26,765 nt of DNA from DATKXO01 sp035528995 (GCA_035528995.1 DATKXO010000409.1:1-26765); one strand, 5' to 3'. Positions 15,923 through 24,625 are shown, numbered from the stretch's first letter. Notes: generated from the letters alone by a model not told the origin. Numbers and translations are program-made.

Positions 15923-17524
15923 ATGACGCCGACCGAGCTTTGGGAGCGCTACCGACGATACCTGTGCGTGTGCGAGTCGATCGGCCTTTCGGTGGACATC
16001 TCCCGCATGCCCTTCGCCGACGATTTCCTTGGGCGGATGGCGCCGGCGATGAGTCGAGCTTTCGATGCGATGGAGGCCCTGGAAGCCGGCGCCATCGCCA
16101 ACCCCGACGAGAACCGCCGGGTGGGGCACTATTGGCTGCGGGCGCCGGATCTGGCGCCCGAACCGGCCGTCCGCGAAGAAATCGAGCAGACGCTCCAGCG
16201 TGTCAAGAGCTTCGCCGCCGACGTCCATGCCGGGCGGATCCCCGGACAGAGTAAAACAGGCCGGGGCGGGTTCGCCAATCTGCTGCTGATCGGTATCGGG
16301 GGGTCGGCCCTGGGGCCGCAGTTCGTGGCCGATGCCCTGGGCAATGCCGACGATCCTCTCCGCCCGTACTTCCTGGACAACACCGATCCGGACGGTTTCG
16401 ATCGCGTGTTCGATCAGCTCGGCGGCGACTTGGACCGGACGCTGGTGATCGTGGTCTCCAAATCGGGCAGCACGGTGGAGACCCGTAACGCCATGCTGGA
16501 GGCAATCCAACGCTACGAGCAAGCCGGCCTGAACTTCGCGGACTACGCTGTGGCCGTGACGCAGTCGGGTAGCGCGCTGGATCGTCGGAGCACTGAGGAG
16601 CGTTGGCTGACGCGGTTCCCGATGTGGGACTGGGTCGGCGGTCGCACGTCTGTGACTTCTGCCGTCGGCCTGCTGCCGGCGGCTCTGCAGGGCTTCGACG
16701 TGGGCGCCATCCTGGCCGGTGCGCGGGACGCCGACGTGGTCACGCGCAGCCGTGAGGTGATGCGCAACCCGGCCGCCCTCCTGGCCCTGATGTGGTATCA
16801 CGCTACCGAGGGCCGTGGTGCCAAGGACATGGTTGTTATTCCGTACAAGGACCGCCTGGCCCTGTTTCCGAAATACCTGCAACAGCTTGTCATGGAGTCG
16901 CTGGGCAAGGAGCGCGACCTCGACGGCCGCACCGTGCAGCAGGGTTTGACGGTTTACGGCAACAAGGGCTCGACCGATCAGCACGCCTACGTGCAGCAGC
17001 TTCGTGAGGGCGTGGACAACTTCTTCGTCACCTTCATCGGCGTGCGGCGCGACCGGTCCGCTGAACCGTCGACCGAGGAAGCGGAGGCGACCAGCGGTGA
17101 CTACCTGCACGGCTTCCTGCTGGGTACCAGGGAGGCGCTCCATGAAATGGGTCGCCAATCGATCACCATCACGCTGGATGAGTCGAATGCCCGGTCCGTG
17201 GGTGTCCTGATTGCCCTGTACGAACGTGCCGTCGGCCTCTACGCCTCGCTGATCAACGTCAACGCCTACCATCAGCCCGGCGTCGAGGCCGGCAAGAAGG
17301 CCGCGACCGCGGTGATCGAACTGCAGCGGCGCATCCTGGCCGAACTGGCCGGTTCCGCTGCCGCCGGTCCCCGTACGGCCCAGCAGATCGCCGAGGCCAT
17401 CGGCGCGCCCGACCAACTCGAGACGGTCCATCACGTCCTTGAACACTTGGCCGCCAATCCGGGCCGGGGTGTCGTGGCCACGACGGCACCCGATGCGACC
17501 GACATCCGCTATTCGGCAATGTAG
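15923..17524 (+). CDS. pgi: Glucose-6-phosphate isomerase
   Basis: A 533-residue enzyme interconverting glucose 6-phosphate and fructose 6-phosphate in glycolysis and gluconeogenesis. Signatures in order: IGIGGSALGPQF, the phosphate loop SKSGSTVETRNAM, WVGGRTSVTSAVGLLP, MESLGKERD with the catalytic glutamate, STDQHAYVQQLREG with the ring-opening histidine, and NVNAYHQPGVEAGKKAA with catalytic Lys458. The ~65 residues after about 468 form an extension that looks like a small helical or winged-helix unit (RTAQQIAEAIGAPDQLETVHHVLEHL), not part of the core. The start at ATG 15923 (MTPTELWERY) is chosen because the longer frame overlaps the previous gene and reads as low-complexity Arg/Pro. GGAG lies about 11 bases upstream. 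Confidence 0.95.
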   Translation: MTPTELWERYRRYLCVCESIGLSVDISRMPFADDFLGRMAPAMSRAFDAMEALEAGAIANPDENRRVGHYWLRAPDLAPEPAVREEIEQTLQRVKSFAADVHAGRIPGQSKTGRGGFANLLLIGIGGSALGPQFVADALGNADDPLRPYFLDNTDPDGFDRVFDQLGGDLDRTLVIVVSKSGSTVETRNAMLEAIQRYEQAGLNFADYAVAVTQSGSALDRRSTEERWLTRFPMWDWVGGRTSVTSAVGLLPAALQGFDVGAILAGARDADVVTRSREVMRNPAALLALMWYHATEGRGAKDMVVIPYKDRLALFPKYLQQLVMESLGKERDLDGRTVQQGLTVYGNKGSTDQHAYVQQLREGVDNFFVTFIGVRRDRSAEPSTEEAEATSGDYLHGFLLGTREALHEMGRQSITITLDESNARSVGVLIALYERAVGLYASLINVNAYHQPGVEAGKKAATAVIELQRRILAELAGSAAAGPRTAQQIAEAIGAPDQLETVHHVLEHLAANPGRGVVATTAPDATDIRYSAM

Positions 17525-17556
17525 TGCCGTCCAGGTGGCACGTCTTGCCCGCTCTG

Positions 17557-18888
17557 TCAGGACGAGGTGCGAAGTCTTTCGTTGAGGTCATGGGCCGGGG
17601 TGAACAGCCACCGCCTGCCCGCCTTCTCCTTGACCAGCAGGCCCCGCTTCGCCAGGTCCAGCAAGTCCGCTCGGGCCGTCTGGTACACCACGTTGGAGCT
17701 GCAGCGGTGCGATTCGATTGTATACCGATGATGCGGGTGCCGAAGGGCATGGCTGATCAGGGCCCGCTGCCTGTGATTCAAGACTGCGATCCCGCGCAGT
17801 TCTCGCTCCAGCGCTTGCAGTTGCTCCGTCTTGCGCTTGACGTATTCGTAGAGCTGATCGATTGCCCGGCGGATGACGTGCAGGTGATAGAGCAGGAAGT
17901 AGGTCAGGTCGTTGTCGTCCGTCTCGGTGTAGAGGAAGGCCCGCCCGTACCTGGCCGGCGCTTTGCGGATGATCTCCGATATGGAGATGAACTCGCACAG
18001 CCAGTACCCGTGGCGGAGCATTGACCAATAGAACAGCGCCCTGGCAGTCCTGCCGTTGCCGTCGACGAAGGGATGGTCGTAGGCCAGCCAGAAGTGCAGG
18101 ATGATGGAGCGAATCATCGGGTGAACGAACGTGCCCGGGGTCTTGCCGTTCGCAAAATCGCACATGGCCCTCACGCGACGCTCGAGCTGCTCCGCCGGGG
18201 GCGGCTCGTGGAACACGGTCCCGTAATCGTCTCCCACATCGATCCGCTCGTCGGCCCGCCGGAACCGCCCCGCCGCCGAGGGATCATCGAGCGTGCCTTG
18301 CGTCACCTGGCGGTGGATGTCGAACACCAGATCCGCAGACAGCGGCTCCGCCTTGAGCTTCCCGATTCGCTGCATGGTCAGGAAATTGTTGAGGATCATG
18401 CGTTCGCTGCGGTCGGCCGGCTTCCGGCCCGCCCGGATCATCTCCTTCGCCACCAGCCGTGTCGTAGCGGCACCCTCAAGTTGACTGGAGGTAATCGCCT
18501 CTTCGATCAGCGAGCCGACCAGGTACTGGTCCTTCGTTTCCGGGTTGGTGATCGGGTCGGGCATCTGGAGGCGCCCACCCGCGCCGAGGTCGATCTGTTG
18601 CAGACCTTCGGGAATCGGGTCGGCCAGCGCGTAGCTGAATCGTTTCCCCCCGATGTCGCCAAGTGTAATTGGCTTTTGTTGATTCAGGCGGTAACTCCTG
18701 ATCGCAAACCACCACTCCCGATGGGACAGGTCGCCCGGCGGCTTCAGATGCCGTAACTTATCCCAATGGCTGTACTTATCGCCAGCAATGCCTTCAGTGT
18801 ACGCCCCGAAGACGGCCGAGAACCGACCGGCTTCATCGATCTCCCGTCTAAGATCCGAAAGCTGGGGTGGTTTCTGAGGTATCTGCAT
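17557..18888 (-). CDS. Fic/DOC family protein, class II, with C-terminal winged helix
   Basis: A 443-residue protein. Residues ~5-100 match the usual N-terminal domain of this Fic group. An inhibitory helix motif [S/T]xxxE[G/N] lies at Ser134 to Gly139 (SSQLEG), with inhibitory Glu138, so it is a class II, self-inhibited Fic. The catalytic loop HPFVDGNGR starts at His272 and is intact, predicting transfer of AMP to a hydroxyl of a target protein. Residues ~375-435 form a winged-helix DNA-binding domain (RQRALISHALRHPHHRYTIESH, then TARADLLDLAKRGLLVKEKAGRRWLFTP). The gene is alone on its strand with no antitoxin partner, faces pgi tail to tail, and is preceded by two palindromic sites overlapping a good promoter, suggesting autoregulation. 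The target is unknown. Confidence 0.92.
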   Translation of the reverse strand: MQIPQKPPQLSDLRREIDEAGRFSAVFGAYTEGIAGDKYSHWDKLRHLKPPGDLSHREWWFAIRSYRLNQQKPITLGDIGGKRFSYALADPIPEGLQQIDLGAGGRLQMPDPITNPETKDQYLVGSLIEEAITSSQLEGAATTRLVAKEMIRAGRKPADRSERMILNNFLTMQRIGKLKAEPLSADLVFDIHRQVTQGTLDDPSAAGRFRRADERIDVGDDYGTVFHEPPPAEQLERRVRAMCDFANGKTPGTFVHPMIRSIILHFWLAYDHPFVDGNGRTARALFYWSMLRHGYWLCEFISISEIIRKAPARYGRAFLYTETDDNDLTYFLLYHLHVIRRAIDQLYEYVKRKTEQLQALERELRGIAVLNHRQRALISHALRHPHHRYTIESHRCSSNVVYQTARADLLDLAKRGLLVKEKAGRRWLFTPAHDLNERLRTSS

Positions 18889-18930
18889 TGGTGTCGGCCT
18901 GGAACACGAAACCGCGATCTACCAATCTTA

Positions 18931-18953
18931 TACTAAAACACTCAGAATTAGTA
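18931..18953 (-). promoter_or_regulatory. Operator candidate O1 of the Fic gene
   Basis: An imperfect palindrome of 23 bases, TACTAA and TTTAGTA-type ends around CTGAG on the minus strand. It covers the -10 box and start region of the Fic promoter. It matches O2 in 19 of 23 positions in inverted orientation. Confidence 0.6.
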
Positions 18954-18978
18954 TGTAGGCAGGTTCGGCTCTCGTCAA
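18950..18978 (-). promoter_or_regulatory. Promoter of the Fic gene
   Basis: On the minus strand TTGACG (18973-18978), a 17-base spacer and CATACT (18950-18955) are seen in an AT-rich island. The predicted start near 18943 leaves a ~55-base leader to ATG 18888. The promoter is bracketed by O1 and O2. Confidence 0.5.
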
Positions 18979-18979
18979 C

Positions 18980-19002
18980 TACTAAATCTGAGCATTTTAG
19001 TT
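18980..19002 (+). promoter_or_regulatory. Operator candidate O2 of the Fic gene
   Basis: The second copy of the 23-base site, starting TACTAAATCTGAG, lies directly upstream of the -35 box. An extra half-site TTAGTA follows at 19008-19013. The repeats and the AT-rich composition contrast with the GC-rich surroundings. Confidence 0.6.
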
Positions 19003-19101
19003 TCAAATTAGTAAATGGCTATCGGACGGCCGGGCCACCGACAGAAGCGGAACCCGACGACGACGCCGCACGCGACCTCGGGGCGCTGACCAGCGCACGA
19101 C

Positions 19102-19129
19102 AGCGGGCGGGCCGATTGGCCCGCCCGCT
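19102..19129 (-). terminator. Strong hairpin downstream of the duplicated lipoprotein gene
   Basis: A perfect 12-bp GC-rich stem (19102-19113 with 19118-19129) and a 4-base loop lie about 50 bases after the lipoprotein stop. No T-run follows on the minus strand, so it may act as a Rho-dependent or 3'-stabilising structure and not as a classic terminator. Confidence 0.45.
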
Positions 19130-19177
19130 ACGGCTGCTTGTATAAGTATCGCCTCTTGGCGGAGCGCTCCGCGCCGG

Positions 19178-22100
19178 CTACTCGGCCGCCAGGCCCTCGA
19201 GCTGGACGACCTTTCGGGCGGCCGGCAGCGAGAAGAACGCCTGGTTGAGGTTCTGCGTGAAGGTCATGTCCGTGCCCTCCGCAGCGGAGAACACGCCGAT
19301 GACCTGCAGCATCGACCGAGCCGGATCGTAGACCATCAGCTCCAGGCCGGCTTCCTGCACGCGGATCTGGCCGGTCAGCAGCGGGGAAGTCGTGCTGTCG
19401 AAGTTGCCCAGCAGCAGATACTCGACGTCGCCCTGGTAGATCGACAGGGACATGCCCGCCAGGGCGGTCGCGCCGGTCAACGTGTCGAACTGATCGATCT
19501 GGTCGCCCTGCGGAGTGATCTCGCGGACGGCCACTCCGTCGGAGAGGCCGCTGTACACGCCCAGGACCATGGTGCCGAAGACGTCCGCCGGCGGCACGTA
19601 GAGGTTCACGTAATCCGCCAACTGCTCCGGATCGGTGAACAGGTTCGCACCGGTCTTGATTCCACCGTTGACGAAGTCGGGGATGAACCCGCGCCCGAAG
19701 TTGACCACCAGCAGGTCGCCTCCGCCGAAGCGACCCAGGTCGTCGTCGAACCCCTCGGGCAGCACGACGATGTCGGTCTCGAAGCTCTCGCCCGGACCAC
19801 GGTAGCTGTTGTCGTTGATCTGTGTGGCCGGGTCGATGATCCCGATGCGGCCGTCGCGTAGCTCGGCCACCACGACGTTGCCGTCGTCGTCCACGACGAT
19901 CGGCCGGCCGCCGCCGGAGAGATCGTTCACGTCGCTGAACATGTCGCCGGCGGTCACCGCGCCCGGTCCCTCGAACGGCCCGAACACGTCGGCGCCGTTG
20001 GCGATGTACATGGTGTCGTTGGCGTCCAGGGCGATGCCGGTGGCGCCGAAGGTCTCGGTCAGATAGTTGGAGCCTTCGATCAACTGGAAGATCTGGACGA
20101 AATCTCCGCCGGGCGTCCCATCGCCACTGGGCAGTGTGCCGTTGCGCCGGTTGGTGCCGTTGTCCTGCTGGAACTCGCCGTCGATGTTCAGGCCGTCGCC
20201 GGACAGGGTCAGCTCGTAGTAGGTCCCGGCCGTAAGGTCGTCCGGCAGATTCACCAGGATGCGGCTGCCGGCGATCAGGCCAGCGGCGTCGTACAGGTGG
20301 ACGCGGCGGATGTCGTGGTCATCAAGCGGGATGGCCGTGCCGGTTTCCATCTCGGCCAGCGTGACGTTGTCCGGCGTCACCGAGCAGAAGCGGACGGGCA
20401 GGTCGATGTCGAACATCAGCACGGCGGGCGAGCCCTCGAGCAGGTGTCGCCCGTTGCCCAGCGAGCTGCGGAAAACCTTGCCGGTACCCTCGGCGCCGAA
20501 GTCGATGCCCTCGTCGAAGTCGGAGTCGCACGGCGGGTCGCCGGCCGCGGCCGCCCCGTTGGCCAGTCCGGTGAAACGCTGCACCTCCTGTAGCGAGGGG
20601 AGCGAGATGTACGTCGTGTCCAGGTCCGAGGTGATCTCCACCTGCGAGAACGGCTCGAACACGAAGGCGAACGTGTCCAGCGGCAGGGGGAGGAGCATCT
20701 GCATGCGGTCTTCGGTCTTGTTGTAGATGACGGCCGAGGTGACCCACGACCCGTCCACGAACTCGGCCGGGATGATCTGTTTGGTGCTGCGGAGGTTCAG
20801 ATCGATGCGCCCCAGGAACATGAACTCTTCGCGCCCCTGGATGTCCTGCAGTTGTGTGGCGGCCGTTCCGTCGATCGACGGCAGGAAGGCCGGGTTCTCG
20901 AGAACCGACGTGTCCACCACGCCGTTGGGCAAAATGCGGTGGATCTCAAAGCCGCGGCTGTCTTCGGGGCGGAAGGCCCCGTAGATCTCACGTGGCTTGC
21001 CCGTCCTGGCCGGCGGGACCCATAGGGAGACGTAGGCGCTGGTGATGTCGCCCGCGGACCGGTCGACCAGGTTGATGGCCCCCTTCTTACCCGTGCCCGC
21101 GGCGAAGTCGGGAACGGACAGGCCCGAATCGTCGGCCCAGATCAGGTCGCCGGGCGCGGCGCCGGCACGTTCGACGCTGGCGTAGCCGTCGGGGGCGGCC
21201 ACCAGGTCACGCGGCACGCTGTTGATCGGGAGGCGGGCGACCTCCTGCCCCAATCCGGTGTCGGGATTGACCTCGAAGAGTTTCCCTTCGGAGGTCGCGT
21301 CCTTCACGATCAGGTTGCCGTCGGCGTTGAACGCGACGGTCCGGGAGGCCAGCGCCGGGAGATTGTCGCCCAGCCGCTGCCCCTCGGTGACCTCGCCGGG
21401 AGCATCGAACGGGCCGTAGAGGCCGTCGCCCCCGACGATGTACAGCCGATCGTCGCCGTCGAGCACCATGCCGCCGGCGCTGGGTGTGCCGGTCAGGAAG
21501 GTGTCGTATCCCACCGCGCGGAAGAGCTGGACGAAGTCGCCGCCGGGCGTCTCGTTTCCGCTGGGCAGGGTGCCGTTCTTGGCGTTTGCGGTGCCGGCGT
21601 TCTTCTGGAACTCTCCATCCAGGCTCAGCCCTTTGGCGCTGATCACGAGTTCGTAGTCGTTCCCGGGCGTCAGGCCGCTCGGCAGCGTGATGAACACGCG
21701 ACTGCGGTCCACCACGCCGTTCTCCACGATGTGCTGGTGGGCCAGGTTGGCCTCGGGCAGATCAAGCTCCGTACCGGTCGTCAGGTCCGTCAGCGTAAAG
21801 CGTTCCGCGACGACGGCGCAGAAGCGAACCGGTTGGTCGAACTCGTAAATCAGGTCCCAGCCGTCGGCCAATACCATGTGACGCCCTTCGCCGATCGTGC
21901 TGGCGATGACCTGCGTGGTGCCGGGTTCGGCGAACTCCACGCCGGTGTCCTGGCCGCCGGGCGAACTGCAGGTGAAGAAACCGCCGGTGTCGCCGTCGGT
22001 GGGTGGCGCCCCACCTAGCAGCGTGATGTCCACGGTGTTGATGTTCACGGAGCCGGGGAAGTTGGCCGCGACCTGAATGCAGAACACGAAGTCGTTGTCC

Positions 22101-22582
22101 GCTACGGCCTGCAGGATGTCGCCGGTCAAGCCGGCTTCGGTGGTGCCGGCGAGGGCGATGACGCCGTCGGCGCCCTCGGTCGCGGTGAAGTCGAGGACCG
22201 CAAACTCGTTGGCGCAGGGGTCCTCAGCGCCGGCGGGGGCGACGTGGATGGTGATTTCCGCTTGACGCCCGGTGCCCATCCCATCGCCGGTGAAGGTGAC
22301 GTTGTCGTTCTCTGCGGTGACCGATGCGGTGCCGGAGATCGTGTTCGGCGGAGCCTGGCCGCCCAGATCAGCCTGATCGATGCCCTGGCCGGCGGACTGG
22401 CCCGGTCCGGTTTCGGTCAGCTCCACGTTGCCGGCTGTCCCGGTTTCCACGGGGAACTCGACCGCCCCGGATGGCCCGCCGCCCCCGCCCCCGCCGCCTG
22501 TGGCGCAGCCGTACATCAAGCCCGTCGCCAGCAGCAGCAGTGCAGAAGTCGAGATACGCGCCGATGTTGCCATACTCTTCAT
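19178..22582 (-). CDS. Large lipoprotein with two tandem Ig-like/beta-propeller units
   Basis: A 1134-residue exported lipoprotein: signal MKSMATSARISTSALLLL, lipobox LMYGC with Cys26, and Ala at +2, suggesting the outer membrane. Eight glycines follow as a linker (29-36). A unique beta domain (about 75-195) precedes two full-length repeats, ~200-675 and ~680-1134. Each repeat has an Ig-like part (VRFC...LT...TGT, then DGEFQ...NGTLPSG...TPGGDFVQ), followed by a propeller-like region (LYIVGGDGLYGPF / MYIANGADVFGPF) and ends SLPSLQEVQ / SLPAARKVV. ATG 22582 is chosen because AAAGGA lies 7 bases upstream and the longer frame would bury the signal peptide. Probably a surface-exposed adhesion or binding protein; no catalytic motif is seen. 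Function unknown. Confidence 0.8.
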   Translation of the reverse strand: MKSMATSARISTSALLLLATGLMYGCATGGGGGGGGPSGAVEFPVETGTAGNVELTETGPGQSAGQGIDQADLGGQAPPNTISGTASVTAENDNVTFTGDGMGTGRQAEITIHVAPAGAEDPCANEFAVLDFTATEGADGVIALAGTTEAGLTGDILQAVADNDFVFCIQVAANFPGSVNINTVDITLLGGAPPTDGDTGGFFTCSSPGGQDTGVEFAEPGTTQVIASTIGEGRHMVLADGWDLIYEFDQPVRFCAVVAERFTLTDLTTGTELDLPEANLAHQHIVENGVVDRSRVFITLPSGLTPGNDYELVISAKGLSLDGEFQKNAGTANAKNGTLPSGNETPGGDFVQLFRAVGYDTFLTGTPSAGGMVLDGDDRLYIVGGDGLYGPFDAPGEVTEGQRLGDNLPALASRTVAFNADGNLIVKDATSEGKLFEVNPDTGLGQEVARLPINSVPRDLVAAPDGYASVERAGAAPGDLIWADDSGLSVPDFAAGTGKKGAINLVDRSAGDITSAYVSLWVPPARTGKPREIYGAFRPEDSRGFEIHRILPNGVVDTSVLENPAFLPSIDGTAATQLQDIQGREEFMFLGRIDLNLRSTKQIIPAEFVDGSWVTSAVIYNKTEDRMQMLLPLPLDTFAFVFEPFSQVEITSDLDTTYISLPSLQEVQRFTGLANGAAAAGDPPCDSDFDEGIDFGAEGTGKVFRSSLGNGRHLLEGSPAVLMFDIDLPVRFCSVTPDNVTLAEMETGTAIPLDDHDIRRVHLYDAAGLIAGSRILVNLPDDLTAGTYYELTLSGDGLNIDGEFQQDNGTNRRNGTLPSGDGTPGGDFVQIFQLIEGSNYLTETFGATGIALDANDTMYIANGADVFGPFEGPGAVTAGDMFSDVNDLSGGGRPIVVDDDGNVVVAELRDGRIGIIDPATQINDNSYRGPGESFETDIVVLPEGFDDDLGRFGGGDLLVVNFGRGFIPDFVNGGIKTGANLFTDPEQLADYVNLYVPPADVFGTMVLGVYSGLSDGVAVREITPQGDQIDQFDTLTGATALAGMSLSIYQGDVEYLLLGNFDSTTSPLLTGQIRVQEAGLELMVYDPARSMLQVIGVFSAAEGTDMTFTQNLNQAFFSLPAARKVVQLEGLAAE

Positions 22583-22589
22583 ACTGGTG

Positions 22590-22595
22590 TCCTTT
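22590..22595 (-). promoter_or_regulatory. Ribosome binding site fixing the lipoprotein start
   Basis: AAAGGA on the minus strand lies seven bases before ATG 22582. It selects this start over the in-frame upstream start at 22675. Confidence 0.6.
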
Positions 22596-22755
22596 CCTCG
22601 TCTTAAGCTGTGAATGCTTCGTACGCCGCCGCCGGCCTTCCCAACAGCTCGGAGGCCGTGGCCGCTCCTCGGCAATCCTCCCCGGCGTGGTTCACGCCCA
22701 CACGGTTGGAGGCGCCCCTTTCCCAGGTGTCGTCGTCCGGCCGCGGACGGCAGAG

Positions 22756-22784
22756 ACTATAACGAGCAGTGCTCGCCGGATCGA
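22756..22784 (-). promoter_or_regulatory. Possible promoter of the large lipoprotein gene, with palindrome
   Basis: TATAGT (22756-22761, five of six consensus bases) has a poor -35, TCGATC (22779-22784). The spacer contains the perfect 13-base palindrome CGAGCA-G-TGCTCG (22763-22775), a plausible operator. Confidence 0.3.
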
Positions 22785-22883
22785 CCCTGCGGGGACGGAT
22801 TCCCTGATGTTTTTGGTTGGACACCTGGAAGCGGCTGACCCGGTCGCGCAGACCGACGCGACCCGCCCGGGCGGCGCTGGCGG

Positions 22884-24605
22884 CTACCCCCGCGCCTCTC
22901 GTCTGACTTGCTCGAGCAGATCGCCGCCTTCCGGCGTCTCTTCGGCCAGCTCGGTGAGGGTCTGCCAACTGGCGGCGGCCCGGTCGATCAGCCCCATGTT
23001 CTGCAAAGCCAACGCCAGATTGGCGTGGAAGTCGATGTTGCGAGAGTCGTGTCGGATGCCCTCCTCGAACTGCTCGACCGCCAGGTCGAACTGAGCGCGG
23101 TCCGCGAAGATGAGCCCCAACTGGTAGTGGAGTCGAACGGATTCGGGATCGATTTCGACCGCCCGGCGGAGAACTGCCACTGCTTCCTCGGACGAACCCA
23201 GGGTGTACAAGGTCAGGCCCAGTTGGATCAGCGCCTTGGCGTAGGATGGGTTGATGGTCGTGGCGTCGCGGAAGCACTGGGTGGCCTCGGTCAGCTCACC
23301 GCGCTGCTTGAGCAGTACTCCCAGGCGGTAATGCAGGTCTGCATAGTTGGGGCGCTCGGCCAATGCCGCCCGATGACGTTGAATCTGGCGGTCGATAAGG
23401 TCGGCTGCGGGTCGGGCGAGTTCGCCTTTCGGGGCCTCTGCGGTGGCCGGTTCCGCACCGGGGTGGATCGCCGCCGGCGACAGGTAGCGCTCGACCTGAT
23501 GGTTGGCCGCCATCTTGAGCTGTAGCCGAGCCGTTTCACTGAACAACAGCGTGCTGTTGGGCTCGACGCTGGCGGCCATCTCGAAACTGGCCAGGGCCTC
23601 GTCGGTCTGCCCGAGTTGCTGCTGGGCGACCCCCAGCCCCACGTAAGCGCTCAGGATTCGGTCGTTGATCTCCACGGCCCGGCTGAACCACAGGGCCGCC
23701 TCCAGATAGCTCCCCGAGCGCAGGTGGGCCGTTCCGACCTTGATGGCGGCCTCGAGATAGTCCGGGTGAAGCTCCAGGGCGGTCATGTACTCGTCGAGGG
23801 CCTCGCGGTCACGCCCGACCTTGGCATAGAGATCGCCGAGTCGGAGGTGGTTGTCGGCCGAGGCGGGCTGCGTGGCGATGATCTCGTTGAGTTGCTGGAT
23901 GGCGTCGTGGCAGAGACCGGCCTGTTCGTAGGCACCCACCAGGTCGTCGCGGACCTCCCAGTTGTCCGGCTCGATGGTGAGGGCGAACTGGTAGCGTCGG
24001 ATGGCCTCGGCGGTTCGCCCCGCCTGCAGGTACAGGTTCGCCAGGGTCAGCGTGGGCACCACCTCGCCGGGTTCGTACCAGCAGATCTGTTCGTAGTGTC
24101 GAACCGCCTGGGCCAGATCGTTCTGTTTGAGATAGATGGCACCCAGACGCTCGTGGGCGTTGCGCAGGTTGGGGGCGGCCTCCAGACAGGCGGTGTAGTT
24201 GTCGGCCGCCTCGTTCGTTCGCCCCCACTTCTCGTAGCAGAAGCCCAAGGCGAACAGGACGGTGGCGTCGCCGGGGTGTTCCTCCTGGGCCAGCTGGAGA
24301 TGCCCGACCGCCTCCTCCGTCCTGCCCAATTCGTCGGACACGCAGGCCAGTCCGACGCGGGCCGCCAGGTCCCCGGGCTGGATCGACAAAGCGGCCTCGA
24401 ACGTGCGGCGGGCCGCGGCGTAATCCCGGTTGGCCAGGTAGCGGGTGCCCAGCAGGATGGCCGTGGAGGGGTCGTCCCGGGTCTGCTCGAACGCGCTGCG
24501 CAGCTCGGCTGTGGAGTAATGACCGTCGTCGTGCAGGAGATCGCGGAAGGCGGCCGACAACTCCGCCAGTAACCCCCGCCCCAGAATCTCGAGAAGGTAA
24601 GACAT
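22884..24605 (-). CDS. TPR-repeat protein, about 13 repeats
   Basis: A 573-residue protein built almost entirely of tetratricopeptide repeats, the 34-residue helix pairs with W/L-G-Y-A-F-A-P spacing that mediate protein-protein contacts. Clear units include YAAARRTFEAALSIQPGD, LAQAVRHYEQICWYEPGE, EALDEYMTALELHPDY and EEAVAVLRRAVEIDPES. A non-repeat linker rich in Ala/Pro/Glu (about residues 370-405) separates two TPR blocks of roughly nine and four repeats. No signal peptide, so probably cytoplasmic. I chose ATG 24605 (MSYLLEIL) over GTG 24611, because GGAG sits five bases before the ATG but would overlap the GTG. It starts 20 bases after the preceding TPR gene and forms an operon with it. 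Partner unknown. Confidence 0.85.
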   Translation of the reverse strand: MSYLLEILGRGLLAELSAAFRDLLHDDGHYSTAELRSAFEQTRDDPSTAILLGTRYLANRDYAAARRTFEAALSIQPGDLAARVGLACVSDELGRTEEAVGHLQLAQEEHPGDATVLFALGFCYEKWGRTNEAADNYTACLEAAPNLRNAHERLGAIYLKQNDLAQAVRHYEQICWYEPGEVVPTLTLANLYLQAGRTAEAIRRYQFALTIEPDNWEVRDDLVGAYEQAGLCHDAIQQLNEIIATQPASADNHLRLGDLYAKVGRDREALDEYMTALELHPDYLEAAIKVGTAHLRSGSYLEAALWFSRAVEINDRILSAYVGLGVAQQQLGQTDEALASFEMAASVEPNSTLLFSETARLQLKMAANHQVERYLSPAAIHPGAEPATAEAPKGELARPAADLIDRQIQRHRAALAERPNYADLHYRLGVLLKQRGELTEATQCFRDATTINPSYAKALIQLGLTLYTLGSSEEAVAVLRRAVEIDPESVRLHYQLGLIFADRAQFDLAVEQFEEGIRHDSRNIDFHANLALALQNMGLIDRAAASWQTLTELAEETPEGGDLLEQVRREARG

Positions 24606-24625
24606 CGCCACTCCGTAACGGATAT

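Larger units (their letters stand above)
22583..22883. other. Intergenic region upstream of the large lipoprotein gene
   Basis: No gene is supported. The region holds a candidate minus-strand promoter (22756-22784) with a palindrome inside its spacer and a predicted ~165-base leader. No terminator hairpin with a T-run is seen after the TPR gene that ends at 22884, so read-through into the lipoprotein gene is possible. Confidence 0.45.

Noticed and set aside
15863..17446. A 527-codon minus-strand ORF opposite pgi
   Set aside because: The opposite strand encodes an unmistakable phosphoglucose isomerase.
22723..22828. A 9-bp inverted repeat pair (CCAGGTGTC / GACACCTGG) ~90 bases apart
   Set aside because: A match of this length is not unlikely by chance in this GC-rich region.
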